DNA of 16,639 bases from NCBI GenBank assembly GCA_023393265.1, contig JAEWME010000459.1:1-16639 (forward strand), in the 5' to 3' direction. Shown one piece after another: positions 1 to 7,618 of this stretch; position 1 is the stretch's first letter; each line of letters starts with the position of its first letter. Source of the stretch: Bacteroidota bacterium (GTDB lineage: Bacteria; Bacteroidota; Bacteroidia; Bacteroidales; Prolixibacteraceae). The notes below the pieces were generated by a model, which saw only the letters and a list, made by a program, of their open reading frames with translations, was not told the origin of the DNA and ran no database searches. The position numbers and the translations under genes were made by a program.

Positions 1-2709
1 AATATCTTCAAAATTTTTCGGGTCATCCATGTTAATCTGGTACTCATAATAAGTATCCAGTATCTGCAACCAGTAATTATTATGAAGTTTCGATTGTTCG
101 CGATTTTTCAGCAAGTTTTTCACTGCCTTATCAAGATCTTCCTGAGTAGGGCCATTTTCTGCAACTTTATCGATTTCACGATAAATAATTGATTTCAGGT
201 AAGCCGCTTTATCAGGATCGGTGTCAAAGCTCAGTGTCATATTTTTCTCTGCTTCAGGATATAGCGACGAGCTTGCAGAAACTCTAACACCATAGGTTCC
301 GCCTTCTTTTTCCCTGATTTCTTCCGTGTAACGCAAGTTCAACACATCCCTGAAAACCGAAAAAATGAGGTTTTGCTCCGGAGAATAGTCCATCTTCGCA
401 TTATAATTAATGAATACGGTGCCCTTTTTAACTTCTAGCGGAATCTCTATTTCCTTTTCTGTTTTCCCCTTCGGGCCTTCCACTTTTCGGTCGATCCAAT
501 TCTCTATTCTTGGAAGGTTTGTCAGCGAACCAATGTATTTTTCGGCCATTGTTTTGGCAGTTTCTTCGTCGATGTTACCAACAATGATGAAAGTGAAATC
601 ACCTGCATCGGCATAGCGGTCGAGGTAAATTTGCTCCATTTGCTGAAGCGAAATCTGCTCGAACAGTTCCGGATTCATCAACTTGGTTCTGGGGCTATGA
701 CTGGTCAAGATAAGCGAAAGCGAGTCGTTCATAATTTTCTGCGGGTTATTGGCCATGTTTGCCACATAAGCTTTGTAGCGACCAAGCAGCGCATCGTAGC
801 CTTGCTGGTCGAAACGCGGCTTTTCGAAACCGAGGTACAGCAACTGCATCATCGTTTCGAAATCCTTCGGAGTACTCGATCCGTTGAAAGCCTCGTTTAA
901 CTCGCTCAGCGACGGATTCAAACTAACCTTTTTCCCGGTTAGCGCTTTTTTCAGTGCAGTTACATCATAGTCGCCCATGCCAAATGCACCAACAAACGAA
1001 GGCAACATCTGCGCCGAGGCAAGCTGATCATTTTCAACCTTCGAGCTTCCGCCAGCGCTATAAGCCAGGAGATTGACCTGATCCTTTTCGTAATCAGCTT
1101 TCCTGAAAACTACTTTAGTCTGGTTTGCCAAAGTCCATTCAACTGCATCGAACTCCGGAAGTTTTTTAGTTGCAACAACCTTCGATCCTTTCAAATCTTC
1201 TTTGATCAGGTTTGACGATACTTCCTGATCGACATAAGGTTCAAGCTTTGTATTTTCGATATTTGCAAGAATGGCCAATGCCGATTTTTCAGACAAATGC
1301 TTTGCTTCCGGTTTGTCGGGCCCTTTAACCACAATCACCCTGTTTTCAGGAGTAAACCACGATTTGGCAAGCGCCGAAATCTCGGCAGCCGAAATAGTTG
1401 GCAATACCTTCTGCGCAAAATCCCAGTCAAAGTCAATCGAAGTAATTGGCTCGCCATCGATGAAATTGCTTTTAAAGCCCGAAACAAAAACATCATTGTT
1501 TATTTTGTCGCGCTGTTTGTAGCGGCTTTCCATCGATGTAAGGTAATTGGTTTTCGCCCGTTCCAGTTCGCCCTCGGTGAACCCGTGCTGATAAATCCGC
1601 TGTGCTTCAGTATAAATTGAAGCCAAAGCCAACGAATCCTGATCGGGTTTCGATGTTGCCGACACATTCAGCGTTTCGTAACCCTGAACCAATCCGCCAT
1701 AACTAATTCCTCCTGAAACAAAAGGAGGAACGCCTTTTTGCAGCAATTCGTTGATTCGTTCACGCGTCATCATCGAAAAAAGCTGCTCCATGGTCTGTTC
1801 CCTGAGGTAGGCCATATCTTTCACCTTTGGCGCATCGTGCTTGATGTAAAGCGCCACCGAATAACCGTCGGCTTCCTTATCAGTAGACAGCACATACAAA
1901 GGCTCTTTGTGGTCGGGCACAGGATAGAACTCGCGGTTCGACGGATTCTGAACGGGTTCGATTTTCGAAAGCAGTGCAACCACTTTCTTTTCAACCTCAT
2001 CCACATCAATATCTCCAACGATTGCCACAGCCTGCAAATCGGTACGATACCATTCATGATAGAAACGGCGCAAGGCGTCGTATTTGAAATTTTTGATCAC
2101 ATCCAAATCGCCAATGACATCCCGGTACATGTATTTCGAGCCATCGAGCAAAATAGGTAACCATTGGCGCTGCATTCTGAATCCAGCGGTACGCCGTGTA
2201 CGCCATTCCTCGGTGATTACGCCGCGCTCGGCATCAATCTCTTCTTCGGTGAGAAGCAGAAAATTAGCCCAATCGTTTAAAACCAGCAGACAGGTATCAA
2301 CAAGTCCTTCATGTTTCACAGGGATGTCGCTCAGATTATAAACCGTTTCGCCATAACTGGTATAGGCGTTGATGTTTCGGCCAAACTGCACACCGTGTTT
2401 TTCAAGCGTATTGATAATACCTTTTCCGGGGAAATGCTGCGTGCCGTTAAAAGCCATGTGCTCCAGAAAATGCGCCAACCCGTTCTGGTCGTCGTTTTCG
2501 AGGAGCGCGCCTACATTTTGAATGATGTAGAAACTGGCACGTTCTTTTGGTTCTTCGTTGTGCTGAATGTAATAGGTCATTCCGTTAGGAAGTTTACCAG
2601 TTCTCACAGCAGGATCAGGCGGTACCGGTTGGGAAAGGTTCATTTGACAAACTCCGGTCCACGATGCCAGCAGCAAGGCGGATAACACGATTAATCTGAA
2701 TCTGTTCAT
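1..2709 (-). CDS. M16 (pitrilysin-family) zinc metallopeptidase, exported, 3' end outside window
   Basis: The gene reads from an ATG at 2709 down to base 1 without a stop, giving 903 codons; family members of this two-half type are usually about 930-940 residues, so only a short C-terminal piece is missing. Residues 1-22 look like a signal peptide (MNR, then a hydrophobic stretch ending near GVCQ), so the enzyme should act in the periplasm or outer envelope. The inverted zinc motif HFLEH is at residues 80-84 (His80, Glu83 catalytic, His84), and the third zinc ligand fits Glu161 in ERGVITEE, 77 residues after His84 as in pitrilysin. A second, inactive M16-like half follows (a region near residue 680 reads FTFIIVGNIDEE, and later RYTEEIREKEGGTYGV). 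The likely role is degradation of peptides. It is divergent from the hydrolase gene with a 232-nt gap. Family call is sure; substrate is unknown. Confidence 0.93.
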   Translation of the reverse strand, partial: MNRFRLIVLSALLLASWTGVCQMNLSQPVPPDPAVRTGKLPNGMTYYIQHNEEPKERASFYIIQNVGALLENDDQNGLAHFLEHMAFNGTQHFPGKGIINTLEKHGVQFGRNINAYTSYGETVYNLSDIPVKHEGLVDTCLLVLNDWANFLLLTEEEIDAERGVITEEWRTRRTAGFRMQRQWLPILLDGSKYMYRDVIGDLDVIKNFKYDALRRFYHEWYRTDLQAVAIVGDIDVDEVEKKVVALLSKIEPVQNPSNREFYPVPDHKEPLYVLSTDKEADGYSVALYIKHDAPKVKDMAYLREQTMEQLFSMMTRERINELLQKGVPPFVSGGISYGGLVQGYETLNVSATSKPDQDSLALASIYTEAQRIYQHGFTEGELERAKTNYLTSMESRYKQRDKINNDVFVSGFKSNFIDGEPITSIDFDWDFAQKVLPTISAAEISALAKSWFTPENRVIVVKGPDKPEAKHLSEKSALAILANIENTKLEPYVDQEVSSNLIKEDLKGSKVVATKKLPEFDAVEWTLANQTKVVFRKADYEKDQVNLLAYSAGGSSKVENDQLASAQMLPSFVGAFGMGDYDVTALKKALTGKKVSLNPSLSELNEAFNGSSTPKDFETMMQLLYLGFEKPRFDQQGYDALLGRYKAYVANMANNPQKIMNDSLSLILTSHSPRTKLMNPELFEQISLQQMEQIYLDRYADAGDFTFIIVGNIDEETAKTMAEKYIGSLTNLPRIENWIDRKVEGPKGKTEKEIEIPLEVKKGTVFINYNAKMDYSPEQNLIFSVFRDVLNLRYTEEIREKEGGTYGVRVSASSSLYPEAEKNMTLSFDTDPDKAAYLKSIIYREIDKVAENGPTQEDLDKAVKNLLKNREQSKLHNNYWLQILDTYYEYQINMDDPKNFEDI

Positions 2710-2759
2710 ATGTTTAATTTTTTGATGAAAATTCAGTTTCCTGAAATAATATTATTCAA

Positions 2760-2789
2760 TAAAGATATTGCTTTCCATAATAATGACAA
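2760..2789 (-). promoter_or_regulatory. Candidate Bacteroidota promoter for the M16 peptidase gene
   Basis: On the minus strand ATTG (TTG at 2789-2787) is followed after 19 nt by TATCTTTA (2767-2760), which fits the Bacteroidota pattern TTTG-N(17-23)-TAnnTTTG with one mismatch in each box. Transcription would begin around 2753, leaving a leader of about 45 nt before the ATG at 2709. This is a pattern match only. Confidence 0.42.
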
Positions 2790-2817
2790 TAAGTAGACAT
2801 TTTTTAGGAAAAATTAC

Positions 2818-2830
2818 ATCAGTAGCTGAT
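2818..2830. repeat. Short perfect inverted repeat in the divergent intergenic region
   Basis: ATCAG-TAG-CTGAT is a 5-bp perfect inverted repeat with a 3-nt centre. It lies between the divergent peptidase and hydrolase genes, about 30 nt upstream of the candidate peptidase promoter. It could be an operator half-site pair, but this length is expected by chance several times in such a window. The rest of 2710-2941 is AT-rich and shows no gene. Confidence 0.25.
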
Positions 2831-2941
2831 TTCTCAGATTACATTAAAAATTCCATCAGCCAACACTAACTCAAACATGTCACTTCCTGAACTTTCAACC
2901 TTTTAAAATGTTTTGAATAATATTGACATATTATTACTGTT

Positions 2942-3745
2942 TTGAAAGTATTTAAAACTGTTTTCTTAAAAAAGCGTGTTACGGCGTTTGAATTTGGGAA
3001 TGCTATTGACCCCTCAATACTCCTTGTTCATGGAAACTCAGCTCCATCACAGTTTTTCATGCCTATGATCCGATTGCTTGAAGCGAAATACCATCTTATA
3101 ACTCTTGACCTGCCGGGACACAAAGAATCCGAGGCGTGGGAAAAGGAAGATTTTACCCGCGAAAACCTTGCGTTACTATTTAATTCAGTCTTGGATTATT
3201 TTGATGTGAAAGAAACTCACGCGTTTGGATTTTCAATGGGTGGATTGATTTTGCTTGAATGTTTTGATTTGATTCCCGCGATCAATAAAATTGTGGTCGC
3301 CGGTCATCCGCCGCTAACCTCAGTAAACGATATGAATGAAGCTTATAACTTAACTGAAGATATATCACTCTACTTGAAGGGGAACCTTTCAAATGAGGAA
3401 GCAGAACGCATCTACAAAGCGGTAATTGCAATTAAAAACAATCAATTAAAAGGTGAAATAAAAAAGGCACTTTTGGAAACAAGTCCTTTGTTCAGGGAAG
3501 GCTGTCTCTATCTGGCACAAAATGTAGGTAATCAGATAGACCGGTTAAATCAACTTGAACACCCCATTGCTATAATACATGCAGAAAAAGATCTAGCAAT
3601 TCGGCATGACTATCTGGAGAAGTTGGAGATTAAGAACTTATGGAAACAAAGAATACAAGTAATCTCAGAGTGCGGGCATTTTATGATTTGGGAGAAACCG
3701 TCTGAAATGGCCATGCTTTTAGACCAATTTTATTCTGGCATTTAA
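2942..3745 (+). CDS. Alpha/beta-hydrolase fold protein
   Basis: This 267-residue protein has the layout of a soluble alpha/beta hydrolase and no signal peptide, so it should be cytoplasmic. The oxyanion-hole strand reads LLVHGNSAP (27-35), the nucleophile elbow is GFSMGG (96-101, Ser98), the acid is probably Asp217 in HAEKD, and the catalytic histidine is His246 in ECGHF, near the C-terminus. The complete Ser-Asp-His triad suggests an active esterase, lipase or similar hydrolase; the substrate cannot be told. The start is uncertain: the frame is closed upstream by TGA at 2924-2926, the only plausible initiator is TTG at 2942, and the next in-frame Met (residue 40) would remove the first strand and the oxyanion loop. 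Its TAA directly abuts the stop of the convergent LuxR-type gene. Base composition is AT-rich like its neighbours to 8911. Confidence 0.88.
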   Translation: MKVFKTVFLKKRVTAFEFGNAIDPSILLVHGNSAPSQFFMPMIRLLEAKYHLITLDLPGHKESEAWEKEDFTRENLALLFNSVLDYFDVKETHAFGFSMGGLILLECFDLIPAINKIVVAGHPPLTSVNDMNEAYNLTEDISLYLKGNLSNEEAERIYKAVIAIKNNQLKGEIKKALLETSPLFREGCLYLAQNVGNQIDRLNQLEHPIAIIHAEKDLAIRHDYLEKLEIKNLWKQRIQVISECGHFMIWEKPSEMAMLLDQFYSGI

Positions 3746-4525
3746 TTAAATCCATTTGTTTTTCAGGCTTAAATTAATCAGTCCTGAAATGTTACGCGTG
3801 GATGTCTTTCCCATCATATTCCGCTTATGGTTTTTCACAGTCTGAAGGCTTATAAATAACTTATCTGCAATGATTTTGCTACTTAATCCTTCATGTGAAA
3901 GTCGGAGAACTTCAACTTCTCTCGCCGATAAGACTGCCTTTGTCGACGGCAAATATGATTTATTGAAAACGTTTACGTAACCAACTCCATCGGCTAATCT
4001 TGATATTGTCAAAACTATGCTATCATCTGTTTTGAAATCGCTTATATCAGAAAATGTTGCCAGATTTAAAACGGGAACTCCAGACTGAGGCTCAAGATAT
4101 GTGCTATGTTGTAAACACTGAATTACTCTCCCATCGCTACGTGTGATTCGGTAATTAAACGAAAACCGGTATTGCGAGATTTCCTTCTGTGGGATAAGCT
4201 TCCAATAATCTCTGACATCTCGGAATACTTGTTTATCAAAAACATTCCAATCCTCCGGAGCCCAAATTCTATTGTGAAAATCAACTCCGTCTTCGATGTA
4301 TCTATTCCGAGGGTGCCCAACTACTTCTTCCGAATGTTCGCACATATACGCATATTTTCGACTGGAGTAATCAAGGAGGCAAACACCAAAAGGAAGATAA
4401 TATGCTCCCAGTATTTTCTCATCTAAAATTTTGTGCAGCCCCGATAATTTGTTTAGGGGCGAAAAAGAATGACAGACTTCAAGATATTCCTCATAATAAT
4501 TTCTGATCCCCGATTCTCTTTTCAT
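3746..4525 (-). CDS. PAS-like/LuxR-type (HTH) transcriptional regulator
   Basis: The 259-residue protein ends in a clear LuxR/GerE DNA-binding domain at residues 198-254: LSAREVEVLRL starts it, SSKIIADKLFIS and LQTVKNHKRNMMGK form the helix-turn-helix. Residues about 48-165 look like a PAS-type sensor fold: a strand near CLLDYSSRKYAY, the run FSFNYRITRSDGRVIQC (121-137) typical of the later PAS strands, and a final strand ending FSDISDFK. There is no receiver domain, so this is an orphan regulator that probably senses a ligand directly rather than being phosphorylated. It is divergent from the LRR operon (190-nt gap), which makes that operon the natural candidate target, and convergent with the hydrolase, with stop codons touching. 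No good TAnnTTTG box was found for its own promoter. The PAS call is by pattern and moderate; the HTH call is firm. Confidence 0.9.
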   Translation of the reverse strand: MKRESGIRNYYEEYLEVCHSFSPLNKLSGLHKILDEKILGAYYLPFGVCLLDYSSRKYAYMCEHSEEVVGHPRNRYIEDGVDFHNRIWAPEDWNVFDKQVFRDVRDYWKLIPQKEISQYRFSFNYRITRSDGRVIQCLQHSTYLEPQSGVPVLNLATFSDISDFKTDDSIVLTISRLADGVGYVNVFNKSYLPSTKAVLSAREVEVLRLSHEGLSSKIIADKLFISLQTVKNHKRNMMGKTSTRNISGLINLSLKNKWI

Positions 4526-4654
4526 AATTGAAAGAATTAATTAGCGTAAATATTGAACTAAGGGTTGCTTAAACTGCAATTAAAACATATACAGATATTA
4601 AAAGGTTTTTTTGCCAAATTAAAATGTTATTCAAAAAATGGTGCTTTAGTACTA

Positions 4655-4686
4655 TTGAATCGAATTGTGCAGATGATGTAATTTTG
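4655..4686 (+). promoter_or_regulatory. Promoter of the LRR/DUF5723 operon
   Basis: TAATTTTG at 4679-4686 matches the Bacteroidota -7 consensus TAnnTTTG exactly. TTG at 4655-4657 (in context ATTG) lies 21 nt upstream, within the accepted spacing for the -33 box. The start site would fall near 4692, giving a short AT-rich leader of about 24 nt before the ATG at 4716. No Shine-Dalgarno sequence is visible, as is usual in this phylum. Confidence 0.55.
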
Positions 4687-4715
4687 AATTAGTCTAAATA
4701 ATAAAATTTTACGCC

Positions 4716-7598
4716 ATGAGAAGACTGTACCTGATTTCTGCTTTGATTCTCACAATCATTGCTTCTTACGGGCAAACAGCCGAGTTCGACCCCAACGACA
4801 TAGCGATTTTAAAGGCGATCCGAGATAACGCTCCGGCGGATTCGCCATTAAAAACTGCATGGGCAGATGAAAGTCAGATTAGTACATGGGCCGGAGTTAC
4901 CTGGAATAACTCAGTCCCAGCCAAGGTAACTGATTTGGACTTTGATTCTCAAAAATTAACAACCCTTGACGTTAAGGGACTATCAAAACTGCAAACCTTA
5001 TGGTGCCCATATAATCAACTATCGTCGTTGGACTTATCTGGATTGGCAGATTTAGAAGCTCTGGAGTGTATTAATAACCATCTTACTTTTCTGAATGTTT
5101 CCGGTTTAACAAAACTTGATTTTATACGATGCGAAAATAATCAGCTTACTTCGTTAGACGTTTCAAGTCTGACTAGCCTTTCCACCTTAAATTGCGGCAA
5201 CAACCAGCTATCTTCACTTGACGTATCGGGATTGACCAATATCTCATATATGGAAACTGAGGACAATAAAATCCCCTTTAGCCATTTACCTTTACCTAAT
5301 TCCTCCTTTACTAGTTATCTATACTCACCTCAAAACAAAGTTTTTGAAGCCAAAAAAATTACTGTTGGGCAAGAGATTGATTATTCTACGGAAGCATTGA
5401 TTGATGGAGCAACAACTGTTTTTACATGGTATAAAGATGGAACTGAGATTGCTGGCACAGACCAAACAGGGAAATACACGCCAATTGAAGCAGGTGACTA
5501 TTATTGCAAAATGACGAACGCCAAATTTCCCGGCTTAACTTTAATTTCGAACACGGTTACAGTCATGGTTTCAACTCCGGAATTCGACCCCAATGATATA
5601 TTAGTTCTAAAGGCAATCCGGGATAAAGCACCAGTCAATTCTCCTTTAAAAACTTTGTGGACCGATGAGTCCCTAATTGGAAGTTGGGCCGGAGTAACCT
5701 GGGACGACTCTTCACCTAAAAAGACATTAAAGTTAGTTTTTCCAGAGTATGCAAATTTAACAAATCTGGATGTGACCGGACTAAACAACTTGCAATATCT
5801 GGAATGCCTTAATAACCAGCTAGTATCTCTGAAAGTGTCAGGGCTAGCAAAGTTGGAAGAACTGTATTGCGCTTACAACAAACTTACTTCATTGAATCTA
5901 TCCAATCTGATTAACCTTAAAATATTATACTGTGCTGAAAATCTTATCACTTCGCTGGATATTTCCGGGTTGGAAAATCTGGAGGGAATTGATTGCGAAT
6001 CCAATCAAATTGCCTCATTGGACTTTTCAGGCTTGATGAAAATCCAAAAATGTTACTGTTCGGGCAATCTACTTACTTCATTAAAAATTTCAGGATTATC
6101 AAACCTAAAGGAATTGGCCTGTGACCAAAATCAGCTTACCTCTCTCGATGTATCCGGATTAGTATACCTCGAAAAAATTTATTGCGTTGAAAACATGCTT
6201 GAATCATTGAATTTATCCGGTTTAACAAACCTCCAATCTCTATCTTGTGATTTCAATCCTTTGTCAAAGCTGGATCTGTCTGGTTTAACAAACTTAGTAA
6301 AATTGACTTGCACCAATTGCCAACTGACTTCCCTTGATATATCCGGACTAGTAAATCTTGGCACTTTAGTTATCCTGGCAAACAATATTCCTTTTAGTAA
6401 AATGCCTTTGCCTGGTTCTTCTTTATCTCAATATTATTATGCTCCTCAAAATAATATTTTCAACAAGAAAGGAATCAGCGGAGGGCAAGAGATTGATTAT
6501 TCATCAGAAGCCTTGATAGATGGGGCAGCAACCACATTTACATGGTTTAAAGACAGTGTTGTGATTGCTGGTACTGATCAAACCGGGAAATACACTCCTA
6601 CAGAAGCCGGTGATTATTATTGCGAAATGACAAACACCAAGTTTCCCGGATTAACCCTGACAACAAATAATGTCACGGTTATTGGTGTAACTACCGAGCC
6701 GGTTCTAAAATTGGTTTCGAAACTCAGCGACGCAGTTATTCCGGCCAGCAATGTCTCGTACCAATTATTTTTAAAAACTAATAATTTATATTCTTCTGAG
6801 GATTTAACTCCTGTAATTAAAGGTGATACAACTTTTTTTTCAGTTGCAAAAGGTGAATGGATTGTTTTAGCCGTGTCAAATCAAACCCCCGGGGTATTTA
6901 TTCCAACGTACACAGGAAACGTCGTTGATTGGCGTTCGTCCGAAAGTATTTCAGTTTCAGGTCAGGAAAGTATATTGAAAGAAATTTCGTGTGTTCTGCC
7001 TGATGTAATTAGCAATGGACCTGGGCAAATTTCTGGTAATATCTATGAAAATAATAACAATACAACAAAAAGTGTTTCCATTGTGAGCAACGTTTCCGAC
7101 AACGGAATTCCGATTTCCGATGCGTTGATTGAGCTCTTTAAAGATGGTGGAACCATTCCTTCTTTAACTGTTTTTACGAATAATCAGGGGTACTACGAAT
7201 TTGATGCACTTAAACCCGGAGATTATGAAATTGCTGTTGAAATCCCAGGATTTATTCAGTCTGAAAAATTTCCGGTTGCCATATCAGATAGTTTCCCCTC
7301 TGCTTCAATAAAATTTGGCGTCAACACAAACACCCAGGAAATCACAGACGCCAATTTACTACACGGTTCTACCCTTAAAATTTATCCCAATCCAAGTAAC
7401 GGTAAGTTTACAATCGAGAGTAACTATGCTTTCAATTCCATGGAAATCTTCAATTTGTCGGGAGAAAAAATATACTCTAAAAAAGGAGGGCATTGGGAAA
7501 CGGCATACATCGATTTGTCCTCACAAACGAAAGGAATCTACTTATTAAAAATAGATAATGGTAAAGAGGCTTATTCCGCCAAGCTTCTGATAAAATAA
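4716..7598 (+). CDS. Secreted cysteine-ladder leucine-rich-repeat protein with T9SS sorting domain
   Basis: The 960-residue protein has a signal peptide (1-20, ending SYGQ) and two tandem copies of one module. Module 1 (about 23-285): a cap with FDPNDIAILKAIRD and WAGVTW, recalling the LRR N-terminal cap (WxGV), then five 21-residue LRRs and an Ig-like domain (about 210-284). Module 2 (about 289-655): the same cap, ten LRRs, and the same Ig-like domain. The repeat is LDVSGLTNLQxLxCxxNQLTS; cysteines at 97, 118, 139, 160 and at 364, 385, 406, 427, 448, 469, 490, 511, 532 lie exactly 21 apart, a cysteine ladder like that of Listeria internalin J. Next come a beta-rich region (662-765), a CnaB/SdrD-like domain (about 790-846, NQGYYEFDALKPGDYEI), and a type A T9SS C-terminal domain (about 886-960, IYPNPSNGKFTI, ending AKLLIK). 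Likely a surface or released binding or adhesion protein; the ligand is unknown. It shares an operon with the barrel gene 20 nt downstream. Confidence 0.92.
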   Translation: MRRLYLISALILTIIASYGQTAEFDPNDIAILKAIRDNAPADSPLKTAWADESQISTWAGVTWNNSVPAKVTDLDFDSQKLTTLDVKGLSKLQTLWCPYNQLSSLDLSGLADLEALECINNHLTFLNVSGLTKLDFIRCENNQLTSLDVSSLTSLSTLNCGNNQLSSLDVSGLTNISYMETEDNKIPFSHLPLPNSSFTSYLYSPQNKVFEAKKITVGQEIDYSTEALIDGATTVFTWYKDGTEIAGTDQTGKYTPIEAGDYYCKMTNAKFPGLTLISNTVTVMVSTPEFDPNDILVLKAIRDKAPVNSPLKTLWTDESLIGSWAGVTWDDSSPKKTLKLVFPEYANLTNLDVTGLNNLQYLECLNNQLVSLKVSGLAKLEELYCAYNKLTSLNLSNLINLKILYCAENLITSLDISGLENLEGIDCESNQIASLDFSGLMKIQKCYCSGNLLTSLKISGLSNLKELACDQNQLTSLDVSGLVYLEKIYCVENMLESLNLSGLTNLQSLSCDFNPLSKLDLSGLTNLVKLTCTNCQLTSLDISGLVNLGTLVILANNIPFSKMPLPGSSLSQYYYAPQNNIFNKKGISGGQEIDYSSEALIDGAATTFTWFKDSVVIAGTDQTGKYTPTEAGDYYCEMTNTKFPGLTLTTNNVTVIGVTTEPVLKLVSKLSDAVIPASNVSYQLFLKTNNLYSSEDLTPVIKGDTTFFSVAKGEWIVLAVSNQTPGVFIPTYTGNVVDWRSSESISVSGQESILKEISCVLPDVISNGPGQISGNIYENNNNTTKSVSIVSNVSDNGIPISDALIELFKDGGTIPSLTVFTNNQGYYEFDALKPGDYEIAVEIPGFIQSEKFPVAISDSFPSASIKFGVNTNTQEITDANLLHGSTLKIYPNPSNGKFTIESNYAFNSMEIFNLSGEKIYSKKGGHWETAYIDLSSQTKGIYLLKIDNGKEAYSAKLLIK
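4782..6668 (+). repeat. Intragenic tandem duplication of the LRR-Ig module
   Basis: DNA encoding residues 23-285 and 289-655 of the LRR protein is duplicated, with the second copy enlarged by five extra LRR units. The copies are still similar at DNA level: 5367-5417 and 6483-6533 match at 43 of 51 positions by hand count, and the cap regions starting near 4782 and 5582 are clearly alignable. Inside each copy the 63-nt LRR units are tandem repeats that have diverged in DNA but keep the cysteine period. Confidence 0.85.
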
Positions 7599-7618
7599 GG
7601 ATCAAAAATTTATCTTCT

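Noticed and set aside
1738..2160. Open frames on the plus strand opposite the M16 gene (for example 140 codons here)
   Set aside because: They are antisense to a clear conserved peptidase and show no recognisable protein features.
2643..2709. Lipoprotein signal in the M16 peptidase (Cys21)
   Set aside because: The residues before the Cys (TGV) do not make a normal lipobox; ordinary signal peptide cleavage is more likely.
3741..3750. TTTAATTAAA palindrome as a bidirectional terminator
   Set aside because: It has no GC pairs and no loop, so it cannot form a useful hairpin; it arises from two facing stop codons.
4615..4622. TTAATTTG on the minus strand as a -7 box for the LuxR-type gene
   Set aside because: It has a mismatch in the important TA and no TTG at a suitable distance upstream.
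4966..6377. 63-nt periodic repeats as a CRISPR-like or non-coding tandem array
   Set aside because: The period is fully explained by 21-residue LRR units in one open reading frame; spacer-repeat structure is absent.
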